In this document: one piece after another, positions 9,776 through 17,798 of the stretch
How the letters are laid out: every line of letters starts with the position of its first letter
How positions within the stretch are numbered: the first letter of the stretch is position 1
Assembly: GCA_016278485.1 (NCBI GenBank)
Contig: JADQBT010000013.1
Coordinates: 1-64,000, forward strand
DNA length: 64,000 bases
Reading direction: 5' to 3'
Source of the DNA: Halanaerobiales bacterium
GTDB lineage: Bacteria; Bacillota; Halanaerobiia; Halanaerobiales; Halanaerobiaceae
The notes under the pieces: generated by a model
The model's database searches: none
What the model saw: the letters and a program-made list of their open reading frames with translations, nothing else
Told to the model about the DNA's origin: nothing
Translations under genes and position numbers: made by a program

Positions 9776-10528
9776 TTATAAATAATTAGATAATAGTAAT
9801 CCTATTAAAACTCCACTTGAAATACCAATTATAGCAGTCTTACCTGCCGCTTTCTCATGTGCTTCAGGAATTAAATCATTAAATGTAATATATAGCATTG
9901 CTCCAGCAGCAAAACCGAGCGATATTGACAAAACTAGATCAGAGATACTACCTAAATATGATCCTATAAATGCTCCGATTCCCATAGGAATACCTGATAA
10001 AGCAGTAATTATTAATACTTTGAAATTATTCATTTTTCCCAAAACTAAAGTAGTAGCTACAGCCATTCCCTCCGGGAAATTTTGCACACCCATTAAAATT
10101 GCTAGACCTATTCCAAATATATTATTAGCACTATAACCAGCACCAATAGCTAGTCCTTCAGGTATATTATGGATAGCTATTCCTAAAGCTAACAATATTC
10201 CTGTCTTAAGAAACTTTATCTGACCTTTTGCATTTGGTGATTCTTGGTCCGATAACTGTTGATCTGGAAAAATTATACTTAACATTGATATTAAAAATAT
10301 ACCAATCACTATCCCGGAAAGTGTAGTCCAAATAGAACCGACAGCTAATGCTTCTGGAATTAATTCTGAGAAAACAACGACTGTCATAATACCAGAAGAT
10401 AAACCTAGCACAAAACTCAAGAGATTTTCATTAAGTTTTTTAATTAAGATTACAATTATCCCACCAAAAGTTGTGCCAAAGACACCTGTTAATAATCCAA
10501 TTAAAGAAATATATATTATATTAGACAT
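9776..10528 (-). CDS. ZIP family metal transporter
   Basis: A 250-residue, eight-helix transporter of the ZIP (ZupT-like) family, which moves Zn2+ or other divalent metals. The metal-site helices are obvious: HNIPEGLAIGAG in helix 4 and NFPEGMAVATT in helix 5. It is the third gene of a transcript starting with the LysM-M23 peptidase and the thioredoxin-fold protein, whose promoter carries a CsoR-type operator. Direction of transport and metal cannot be decided from sequence. Confidence 0.88.
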   Translation of the reverse strand: MSNIIYISLIGLLTGVFGTTFGGIIVILIKKLNENLLSFVLGLSSGIMTVVVFSELIPEALAVGSIWTTLSGIVIGIFLISMLSIIFPDQQLSDQESPNAKGQIKFLKTGILLALGIAIHNIPEGLAIGAGYSANNIFGIGLAILMGVQNFPEGMAVATTLVLGKMNNFKVLIITALSGIPMGIGAFIGSYLGSISDLVLSISLGFAAGAMLYITFNDLIPEAHEKAAGKTAIIGISSGVLIGLLLSNYL

Positions 10529-10545
10529 AATTTAACTAACCTTCC

Positions 10546-10821
10546 CTACTCAATTAAGCCAAGTTTTTCCTTTATTTTCTGCTGATTATTTTCAAAACCT
10601 ATAAACTTTTTATTTCCTAATATAATTGTAGGAACTAATACTTTACCATGTTTTTCTTTTAATTCTTGCCGATATTTATCTTCTTCAATTTTTCTCACAT
10701 CTATTTCGATATCATGTTCTTTAAAAAAAGCTTCTGCCAGCTGACAATCCGAGCAAATTGCCGAAGAATATATAATTTTTTTTCGACTAACTATCTCTTT
10801 TAACTTATTAAATAATTTCAT
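10546..10821 (-). CDS. Glutaredoxin/thioredoxin-fold protein
   Basis: A 91-residue protein started at the ATG at 10821, which has GGAGG 8 bases upstream (nine further codons upstream are open but not favoured). After a short basic lead, KKIIYSSAICSDCQLAEAFF gives a CxxC redox site at the N-terminus of a helix, and VLVPTIILGNKKFIGF supplies the cis-proline loop, both standard for glutaredoxins. It could reduce protein disulfides or deliver reductant in metal handling. It lies 18 bases before the ZIP gene in the same operon. Confidence 0.8.
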   Translation of the reverse strand: MKLFNKLKEIVSRKKIIYSSAICSDCQLAEAFFKEHDIEIDVRKIEEDKYRQELKEKHGKVLVPTIILGNKKFIGFENNQQKIKEKLGLIE

Positions 10822-10940
10822 AATAATTTCCTCCAATTGTCTTACCATATTTGGCTTTCTTTACAAATTATTATAATTATTATATTAAGTATATGAAAGT
10901 AAGATGCGGTCACAAGTAAACATAATACAATTTGTTCAAT

Positions 10941-11795
10941 TTATCTTAAATAAGCTAAAGGATCAACAGGTCGACTATTAACTTGTACTTCGAAATGTAT
11001 GTTTGGGCCAGTTGTAGTACCTGTATTACCAGAAGCAGCTATTGTTTGACCCCGAATTACTCTCTGTCCGTTCTTAACCATTAATTTTGAATTATGTGCA
11101 TAAAGAGTTTTAAAACCTTTCTGGTGTGCTATAATAACTGTCTTTCCATATCCGCGCGCCCATCCACTATAAATAATCATCCCAGCAGCAGCAGATTTTA
11201 CCTTTGTTCCAATAGGCACTGCAAAATCTATTCCTTCATGCATTCTTCCCCATCTTCTACCAAATGGGGATGATATTTTAGCTAAAACTGGTTTGCTAAA
11301 TCTCTTTGTCACTCTATCTTGATATCCAAATTCAGGCCTAGCCCCTGGTAAAATAATTTTCTTGCCTGGTAAAATTTTATCAGGATTCTCTATCCCATTG
11401 AGTTTGCTTACAATATTCATATTCACATTATACTTCTTAGTTATGCTACTTAAATTTTCCCCTGGATTTACCTGATAGAGAATACCTTTCACAGGTAAAA
11501 TATTAATTCTATCACCAGGTTTAATTTTATTAATATCGTTTATGTCGTTAGCACCAATCAAGGTATCAATATTGATATTATGTAAACTAGCTATCTTCCA
11601 TAAATTTTCTCCTGCTTTAACTACATGTGTTTTAATCATATCCGTTAATGGCATAAATTTTTTATTAAATACGTCACTTCTTTTTTCATCTCTAAGTGTT
11701 AATGTTCTATGTCCTATTTCTAGTGCTTGAGAATTGCTGTAGCCAACTATTAAATTTATTGCTATAATTATTAATACCATGAAACTTCTTCTCAT
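10941..11795 (-). CDS. LysM-repeat M23 metallopeptidase (murein endopeptidase)
   Basis: A 284-residue exported protein. A signal anchor (FMVLIIIAINLIVGYSNSQA) is followed by two LysM domains (about residues 56-100 and 106-150) that bind peptidoglycan, then an M23 LytM/DipM-type peptidase domain. Zn2+ ligands are visible in GRRWGRMHEGIDFAVP and in the GPNIHFEVQVN motif. It would cut peptide cross-links in the wall. Oddly, its promoter carries the same operator as copA, which ties wall remodelling to copper. It leads an operon with the thioredoxin-fold and ZIP genes. Confidence 0.88.
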   Translation of the reverse strand: MRRSFMVLIIIAINLIVGYSNSQALEIGHRTLTLRDEKRSDVFNKKFMPLTDMIKTHVVKAGENLWKIASLHNINIDTLIGANDINDINKIKPGDRINILPVKGILYQVNPGENLSSITKKYNVNMNIVSKLNGIENPDKILPGKKIILPGARPEFGYQDRVTKRFSKPVLAKISSPFGRRWGRMHEGIDFAVPIGTKVKSAAAGMIIYSGWARGYGKTVIIAHQKGFKTLYAHNSKLMVKNGQRVIRGQTIAASGNTGTTTGPNIHFEVQVNSRPVDPLAYLR

Positions 11796-11852
11796 CCTGA
11801 CAACGCCCCTTAATAGATTTTCTTTTTAATATAATTAACCATTTATTTACAC

Positions 11853-11905
11853 TATACCCCTATTAGGTACATTTAATTTTAACTTATTTCAGCGACTATT
11901 GTCAA
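11853..11905 (-). promoter_or_regulatory. Promoter of the LysM-M23 operon with CsoR-type operator
   Basis: Minus-strand -35 TTGACA (11900-11905), -10 TAAAAT (11876-11881), 18 bases apart. TATACCCCTATTAGGTA (11853-11869) is base-for-base the same 17 bases as in the copA operator, again just downstream of the -10. Confidence 0.75.
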
Positions 11906-11948
11906 TAATAATTCTGCAATAATAAAAAATGGTACTTATCACAAACAC

Positions 11949-11985
11949 AAAACTACTCCCTTTGTAATGGAGTAGTTTTTTTTAT
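11949..11985. terminator. Bidirectional-looking terminator hairpin
   Basis: AAAACTACTCC and GGAGTAGTTTT pair across 9 bases; the plus side continues with more T. It closes the DUF350-end operon on the minus strand (shorter T tract that way). Confidence 0.6.
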
Positions 11986-12018
11986 TAGATCATTAATATT
12001 ATTATGTACAAGATTATC

Positions 12019-12213
12019 TTATAAAATCGCTGCACTTACGACTATAGCTATCCCAATAAACATTCCAGCCACAGTCAGTCCTGCTGCAATATTATGGTCA
12101 TCGATTTCTTTATTTAAATCAAATGGTGTTATGATATCAAATACTTTATACCCTATCGCACAGAATAATATCCCAATAAAAAAGTAAACAATACTTGAAA
12201 TAATTGGATTCAT
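12019..12213 (-). CDS. DUF350 small membrane protein
   Basis: A 64-residue protein with two membrane helices (IISSIVYFFIGILFCAIGYKVF and a C-terminal helix) and the conserved central ITPFDLNKEIDDHNIAAG segment of DUF350. Function is unknown; the family is strongly linked with PspA, DUF4178 and SpeE-like genes, as here. AAAGGAGG precedes the ATG. It is a paralogue of the preceding small gene and ends the operon before a terminator hairpin. Confidence 0.85.
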   Translation of the reverse strand: MNPIISSIVYFFIGILFCAIGYKVFDIITPFDLNKEIDDHNIAAGLTVAGMFIGIAIVVSAAIL

Positions 12214-12274
12214 TGAATTAAAACCTCCTTTGTTTTTCTAAATCGTTCCAAACAATTTAAGCAATAAGGTTAGA

Positions 12275-12478
12275 CTAAATAATAGAAGCTTTAATAATAA
12301 TTGCTATCGCAATAAATATACCGGCAATGACAGCACCTATTGCAGGATTTTTCTCCTCTATTTCTTCTGCAAAATCATAGGGAGTTATCCAGTCAAAAAT
12401 CTTATAACCAGTAAACATCAAAACTAATGCAAGGACAGCATAAATAATTGTGGCAAGAAATTCATTTGCTAACATCAT
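12275..12478 (-). CDS. DUF350 small membrane protein
   Basis: A 67-residue two-helix membrane protein, about half identical to the DUF350 protein downstream (ITPYDFAEEIEEKNPAIGAVIAG against the matching segment of its neighbour). Two ATG codons are adjacent; the second has slightly better spacing to AAAGGAG. The pair may form hetero-oligomers in the membrane. Position at the end of the PspA/SpeE-like operon is the only hint to role. Confidence 0.83.
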   Translation of the reverse strand: MMLANEFLATIIYAVLALVLMFTGYKIFDWITPYDFAEEIEEKNPAIGAVIAGIFIAIAIIIKASII

Positions 12479-12524
12479 CTACCAACTCCTTTCCTTTTTG
12501 ATAAAAATTTAATCTATAATTTAA

Positions 12525-13545
12525 TCATAAAGCTAATTTGTTCTGTGCAATGTAGATAAGTTGATCTCCTGCTTCTAAAAGTTCAGAATTATCTGGGTTA
12601 AGGAGCACATTTTCATCTCTTTTTATTCCTAATAAAGTAGCGTTTTTCTCATCTTTAAAAACTGAAAATAATTCTTTATAAGTTTTATTCTCATCACCTT
12701 TAGCAACTTTTAACATATATATCTCATTCCCCATTTTATTTGAAAGTAGCTCATTGAAGATTGAAGAAGTGCCATGATAAAGAGCAGTTCTAACCCATGA
12801 TGCGACTATTAATGTTATTATTAACAATAATTTCATCCACACCGGAATTTTCTAAATGTCTTCTGTTTTCTTCTTTGCTAATTTCAGCAATTAAATACAA
12901 AGCTGGATTCAAAGAGTTAATAGTTAAAGCTGATAAAACTGTAGTAGCGTCATTATTATCTTCATTTAAAACGATTGCCGTTTTAGCTTTATTTACATTA
13001 GCCATTTCCAAAATTGCTTTGTCATCAATTTCACCTCTAATAAAATGAATTAAATTATTATCAGGGAAAGGGTCTCGTTCTAAATCAGCTATTAATACTA
13101 TCTGCTTGTTTCTTAAATCTTCATTTAATATTTGTGATATAATCTCCATTGTTTTTCCACACCAACCACAGATTATAATATGACCTTCATATTCAGCACT
13201 CAATTGCCCCAGCTCCCTTCTCTTCTCAATCTTTATAAATAATTCAGTAATGGTTGCAGTAATACCACCAAAAAGTCCTATGCCTAAAAACATCAATAAA
13301 ATAGCTAATAATCTGCCCCCTAGTGAAACAGGGTAAAAATCGCCATAACCAACTGTGGTTGCTGTAACTATAGCCCACCATATTGCATCAACAATACCAC
13401 TAAACTGCCCATCTGGCTCTATATTTAAGACCATTATAGAACTTATTAAAATAATAATAACACTAACAAAAATCATCCGTATAAGCATTTGAGGATCAAT
13501 CTGGGTTTTAAATTTTTTAAAATATCTAAATAATACACTAATCAT
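12525..13545 (-). pseudogene. Potassium channel with RCK/TrkA domain, frameshifted
   Basis: Two overlapping frames make one protein. The first (13545 to 12790) has two membrane helices around the K+ selectivity filter TVGYGDFYP and a TrkA-N domain (IIICGWCGKTMEII), and stops after VNNNINSRIMG. The second frame, from about 12789 to 12525, continues at once with RTALYHGTSSIFNELL and a TrkA-C-like end. Removing one T at GGTTAG would join them cleanly as RIMG-RTALYHG. So this is a +1 base disruption: a recent mutation, a sequencing error or, less likely, programmed shifting. The channel is a standard member of the DUF4178/PspA/SpeE-like neighbourhood. Confidence 0.8.
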
Positions 13546-13573
13546 TTAAACTTAACTCACCAATCCCTCATTG

Positions 13574-15136
13574 TTAATTATATTCATCCCAGGCATTATA
13601 ATAAGCCCGTATTAAAATAGGTCTAATCAATGTGTTAAAATCATCTACTTTTTTGTCTAATATGTCTTGTCCAAATACAAAGAGCTTTTCTAATTGTTCA
13701 TTTGAAAGAAACTTAGTTGATACCTCTAACTCAACATCTTCAGGCTTAAATTGAATACCCTTTGTCCCCATAGTAAATCCCCAGTCCCCAAAAGAAGGAA
13801 CATATACATGATAGGGTCTAGTTTTAAATCCTGCCTCTTCAATAGTATTGTAGATAATCCAGAAAGGTTTAGGCGCAAAATAAGGAGATGTAGATTGAGC
13901 AACTATAATTCCTTTATTATTTAAATTTTCATATATTAATCTGTAAAATGTAACTGTATATAATTTATTTAAACTTTCATTATTGGGGTCCGGTAAATCA
14001 ATAATTACTATATCATATTTTTTCTTGTTAGCTTCTAAATACTGATAAGCATCCTGGTTTATGACCTCCACTTTTTTATTAGCAAGTGAAGCTTGATTAT
14101 ATTTAAGAAGATATTGAGAATTTTGGGCCAGGTCAGTCACTGCTTTATCTAAATCTACTAGGTCTATTGTTTTAACGTCTGGGTATTTGAGAATTTCTCT
14201 GACTGCCAGACCATCCCCACCACCTAAGACCAGAACATTATCCCTTTGCTCCAACAAACTTAAAGCAGGATGAACCAATGACTCATGATAGCGATGCTCA
14301 TCTATTGAAGAAAATTGGATATTCCCATTTAAAAATAATCTCACATCATCTTCAGCTTTAGTAATTACTATTTTTTGATATTCACTTTGTTTTGAAAATA
14401 CTACTTGATCTCTATATAATCTTCTTTCTAAAAAAGACTCACTCTCTGCGGCAGTATATACACCGGTTGCAAGTATTACAAATACCAAAAAGATTGTTAG
14501 AGCAAAGGATTTAGTATGTCCTATTTCATTTTTATATTTAATAAAAAGATAGGCTGCAACCAATATATTCAAGATACCTACAATATAACTGGTTTTAATA
14601 AAACCCAGTCTTGGTAGTAAAATAATTGGAAAAACAACTGAACCAACCAAACCACCAATATAGTCAGCAGCAGTCGTATTTGCTAAAGTATCTTTGAGAT
14701 TGTCATAACCCCCGACTATACGTGTTATTAAAGGAAGCTCAAAACCAGTCAAGATACCAATCACCATAATCATCAAAAACATTATTGGTAGATAAAACTT
14801 TAAAACAGCATAACTGTAAAAAAGAATAAAAGCAGATGCGCCACCAATTAAAGCTAATGCTATCTCAATAATTATAAACTTAGACATTAAATTGCTTTCT
14901 ATATGTTTAGAAGAAAATGAGCCGAGCCCCATTGCAGTCATAAATAAACCGATTGTTATTGAAAATTGATAAACACTATTACCTAAAAGATATGAAGAAA
15001 TCCCCCCCATTATTAATTCATAAACTATTGATGCAATAGCAACAATAAATGCAGAGGATAATAAGGGAGTTATCCTGCCAACTCTTTCTTTATTTACCAA
15101 AACCAAATCCACCACCAGACGATGGAGATGATCCAA
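13574..15136 (-). CDS. Membrane-anchored spermidine synthase-like protein
   Basis: About 500 residues: roughly seven N-terminal membrane helices, then a SpeE-type aminopropyltransferase/Rossmann domain with VLVLGGGDGLAVREIL, DLVDLDKAVTDLA and IVIIDLPDPNNE. Whether it makes polyamines or another product in this context is not known. The open frame starts with a TTG at 15136 inside the preceding gene; TTG or GTG codons around 15100-15112, nearer the end of that gene, are more natural starts. The gene overlaps the DUF4247 gene, showing tight coupling. Confidence 0.85.
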   Translation of the reverse strand: MDHLHRLVVDLVLVNKERVGRITPLLSSAFIVAIASIVYELIMGGISSYLLGNSVYQFSITIGLFMTAMGLGSFSSKHIESNLMSKFIIIEIALALIGGASAFILFYSYAVLKFYLPIMFLMIMVIGILTGFELPLITRIVGGYDNLKDTLANTTAADYIGGLVGSVVFPIILLPRLGFIKTSYIVGILNILVAAYLFIKYKNEIGHTKSFALTIFLVFVILATGVYTAAESESFLERRLYRDQVVFSKQSEYQKIVITKAEDDVRLFLNGNIQFSSIDEHRYHESLVHPALSLLEQRDNVLVLGGGDGLAVREILKYPDVKTIDLVDLDKAVTDLAQNSQYLLKYNQASLANKKVEVINQDAYQYLEANKKKYDIVIIDLPDPNNESLNKLYTVTFYRLIYENLNNKGIIVAQSTSPYFAPKPFWIIYNTIEEAGFKTRPYHVYVPSFGDWGFTMGTKGIQFKPEDVELEVSTKFLSNEQLEKLFVFGQDILDKKVDDFNTLIRPILIRAYYNAWDEYN

Positions 15137-15563
15137 TACTACCTTGTCTGATACTGCGCGGAGTTCTTATTCTACCGTTCTGATAGAGATTACTTCCCCA
15201 GAAAAGAACCATTGTACTATGATGACGATTATAGGCAGTTTGATGATCTTCTATAACTTCTATTTCTGTAGTTCCATTCTGCTCTTTTACAACTACTACT
15301 GCTTCATCATAAAGTAAAATACTTTCATTTGACGTATCAACTTTTTGATCATATGGCTTTTTTAGCGAAGCAATATTATTTGCAGTTGTTTTAATATCAC
15401 TATTTGAACTATAGATCCTAATACCATTTTCACTATTTATTAATGGATATTTATCACTAACAGCGTTGGCAATACTTGTCCCTGGACCCATAAATACGGA
15501 AGAAGCTATAAAAAAAGTTATGATTATAACACCTAGACTAATAAATAAATCACGTCCGTCCAT
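15090..15563 (-). CDS. DUF4247 exported/membrane protein
   Basis: A 157-residue protein with one N-terminal membrane anchor (LFISLGVIIITFFIASSVFMG) and an extracytoplasmic domain ending in a Gly/Ser-rich tail (GSSPSSGGGFGFGK). DUF4247 proteins have no known activity and occur with SpeE-like, DUF4178 and PspA genes. It starts directly after the stop of the DUF2617 gene and overlaps the SpeE-like gene at its end. Confidence 0.75.
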   Translation of the reverse strand: MDGRDLFISLGVIIITFFIASSVFMGPGTSIANAVSDKYPLINSENGIRIYSSNSDIKTTANNIASLKKPYDQKVDTSNESILLYDEAVVVVKEQNGTTEIEVIEDHQTAYNRHHSTMVLFWGSNLYQNGRIRTPRSIRQGSIGSSPSSGGGFGFGK

Positions 15564-16121
15564 CTATTGCTCACTCCTTCCTAATACACTAGTTGTCTTA
15601 ATAATTATATTTTCTTGCGGATAACTATGATAAGTAAGCCAGAGAAGCTCATTATCTTCTTTTTTGATTTCTATACTTGTAATTGCCAAATCATTGAATG
15701 AAGGAAATATATAATCTAGATATGCAGCATAATCCTTAGATCGATATTTATTTACAAATTCCTGTTGATCTTTAACTTTATCCTTAATAATCTCTGCATT
15801 AAATCTATAGATAAAGCCTTGCTTAAATCTTTTGCAGTATTTATAATTATTGAGATCGGCCAATCGCTTCTTTTCTAATATACTTTCAACAGCCAGATCC
15901 TCAGAATCAATGCAAGCAAGCAGCTCAGTCATTTGGAGATGACTACCTCCATTAATTTTAACAAAATGACTTGCGCCAATTATAGAAAAATCAAAATCAA
16001 TCCCGTGCCACCTTATTAAACTATTTTTTAATATTTTAAAATTACTACTCAAACCTGAGGATAATAGCAAGTTATACTCAAGCTCAGCTATAGTTTGTTC
16101 TTTATAGATCAGCTTAGACAT
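15564..16121 (-). CDS. DUF2617-like protein
   Basis: A 185-residue soluble protein. Family-like stretches are FSIIGASHFV, the mid-protein YKYCKRFKQGFIYRF and the C-terminal LTYHSYPQENIIIKT, which resemble DUF2617 proteins of actinobacterial DUF4178/DUF4247 clusters. I recognise it by these phrases and by position only. It overlaps the pspA gene end by 8 bases. Function unknown. Confidence 0.65.
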   Translation of the reverse strand: MSKLIYKEQTIAELEYNLLLSSGLSSNFKILKNSLIRWHGIDFDFSIIGASHFVKINGGSHLQMTELLACIDSEDLAVESILEKKRLADLNNYKYCKRFKQGFIYRFNAEIIKDKVKDQQEFVNKYRSKDYAAYLDYIFPSFNDLAITSIEIKKEDNELLWLTYHSYPQENIIIKTTSVLGRSEQ

Positions 16122-16797
16122 CTTTTTTCATTTCATCTTTTAATTTTGCTAATTCGTCATCAACTGAATCTTTACTTTCTAATTCCTCAAACTGTGCTTC
16201 AAGATCATCTTCTTTCAAATCTTCATACAATTCATCACTTGCTTGAGCCTCTGCTTCCATTTTATTTACACTTTTTTCCAGTCTGTCAAGATTATCACTA
16301 GCACTAACTTTCCCCATACCGCTCAGTGTTTCGTTAATCTCTTTACTAGCTCTAGCAGTTTCAGCAGCTGCAATTAATTCATCCTGTTTATCTTCAGCCT
16401 CTTCAATTCTGCTCTGTAATTTTTTAACCTTTGCTTTGTGTATATCAGCAATTTTTCTTCTCTCAATTACCTGTCCCTGATATTTATTAAAATCTTTTTC
16501 TGCTTCCTGTTTTTTTTCTAATGCTTTTCTGGCTAATTCCTCATTTTCAGATGTGAGAGCCTGTTTAGCTCTATTAGTCCAGTGCTCTATTTCTTCTTTA
16601 GCCTTGTTAAATTTATTCTCTGCCTCTTTAACTAAGGTAATAGATTTTGCCACAGCGCTTTTAGCTTCTCTAAATTCTTCTTTCATCTTACGAATTTCCT
16701 CTTTAACGATAGCCTCTATATTCTTATCTTCCATCTTATCCATAGCTTGATTAGCTTTTCCTTTAACTAATGTTTTCATTCTATCCAAAAAACTCAT
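16114..16797 (-). CDS. pspA: PspA/IM30 family envelope-stress protein
   Basis: A 227-residue protein that is almost entirely helical coiled coil, beginning MSFLDRMKTLVKGKANQAMDK, the amphipathic membrane-binding helix of PspA/Vipp1. These ESCRT-III-like proteins polymerise on damaged inner membranes and keep the proton gradient. It sits second in the DUF4178-DUF350 operon. A CsoR-like operator at the operon promoter suggests induction by copper. Confidence 0.9.
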   Translation of the reverse strand: MSFLDRMKTLVKGKANQAMDKMEDKNIEAIVKEEIRKMKEEFREAKSAVAKSITLVKEAENKFNKAKEEIEHWTNRAKQALTSENEELARKALEKKQEAEKDFNKYQGQVIERRKIADIHKAKVKKLQSRIEEAEDKQDELIAAAETARASKEINETLSGMGKVSASDNLDRLEKSVNKMEAEAQASDELYEDLKEDDLEAQFEELESKDSVDDELAKLKDEMKKDV

Positions 16798-16843
16798 GTT
16801 AATTCCCCCTAATATATTATAATAAATCTAAAAATTACTTAGC

Positions 16844-17365
16844 TCATCTGGCTGGGTAAAAATCCAATAAACTTTCTTTTACCACTTTCCCTACACTTAT
16901 TTCAAGTTCATTACCCCATTTTTCTACAGAAATGTGGTCCCCATTTCCTGTTTCATAATCCCAGTATTTCACCTGCTGATTATCTCTAGCTCCAACTTTC
17001 CCTTCAACTTTAATAGTAGCATTACCTTCTTCAAGCAAAGAGAATTTTTGAGCTTCATACTCTATGACTGAAGGTGTTTCTGCTTGAAGTCTACTATATA
17101 ATTCATGGTCTGCGTTTAACTTTCTAAACAAAGCAAGTCTGACTTGATCATCATCTTCTGCATAAAGCCAAAGATGATCCTTACCATCAAACATATGATA
17201 ATCATACCATAGATATCCTTCTTCATTATAAGTAATCTTACCTATAACTTGATATTCGACCAGGTCATAATCCACAATATCATTTATTTGTAAATTAAAT
17301 GGATTCCTAGCAATAATCTTTTCCTTTTTGTTATTACTACCAAACATCTTATTTAAAAAACCCAA
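16844..17365 (-). CDS. DUF4178 domain protein
   Basis: A 173-residue protein, first gene of the operon. After a short basic start it has the DUF4178 pattern: LQINDIVDYDLVEYQVIGKI, then a WYDYHMFDGKDHLWLYAEDD segment and a C-terminal strand-rich half. The family is soluble, of unknown role, and accompanies PspA and SpeE-like proteins. Its promoter has a -35/-10 pair and a copper-operator-like dyad (17484-17501). Confidence 0.8.
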   Translation of the reverse strand: MGFLNKMFGSNNKKEKIIARNPFNLQINDIVDYDLVEYQVIGKITYNEEGYLWYDYHMFDGKDHLWLYAEDDDQVRLALFRKLNADHELYSRLQAETPSVIEYEAQKFSLLEEGNATIKVEGKVGARDNQQVKYWDYETGNGDHISVEKWGNELEISVGKVVKESLLDFYPAR

Positions 17366-17483
17366 AATTCTACCTCCTTCTTTTTTTATCTTTAAAGTTA
17401 AGTATATCTTAGTTTACTCTCCATAACAACCTCTACCTCTTTTTTATTAGCCAAATAATTTTACAATTACTGTTTAATACATC

Positions 17484-17538
17484 ATACCCGTGTATGGTAA
17501 TTTGTATTAAAAATATCATTTTTCAATAGCTTAGTCAA
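17484..17538 (-). promoter_or_regulatory. Promoter of the DUF4178-PspA operon with CsoR-like dyad
   Basis: Minus-strand -35 TTGACT (17533-17538) and -10 TATTTT (17510-17515), 17 bases apart. Downstream lies ATACC-N7-GGTAA (17484-17500), the same half-sites, spacing and position as the copA, csoR and M23 operators, with one weaker outer base. Confidence 0.6.
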
Positions 17539-17710
17539 GTATTTTTACAAATATCAATTGAATTATTAACAAATTTTAAACAAATTTAACTAAAATGGTT
17601 TACAGAGGAAGCATTCTATGTTATAAATATATATAATATTAAAATAAAAGGAGGGAAAAATTTAGCTTTTTATTAAACTAATCATTAATTATGAGATTAA
17701 AGTCATTTTA

Positions 17711-17736
17711 ATGTAGTATTGAGATGTAGTATTGAG
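17711..17736 (+). repeat. 13-base tandem duplication
   Basis: ATGTAGTATTGAG occurs twice back to back in the leader of the NSS transporter gene. The rest of 17366-17798 is AT-rich promoter sequence; a strong AAAGGAGGG at about 17648 is not followed by a start codon in reach. Confidence 0.8.
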
Positions 17737-17798
17737 AATCGAGTAGAAAATTTAATCGAATTAAAAATATTTGTATTTAGCGAAGGGAGAATAAGAGT

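Noticed and set aside
12525-12842. Separate 105-residue gene start at 12842
   Set aside because: The first 16 residues are an off-frame reading of the channel's TrkA domain; the rest is the channel's C-terminal part after a frameshift.
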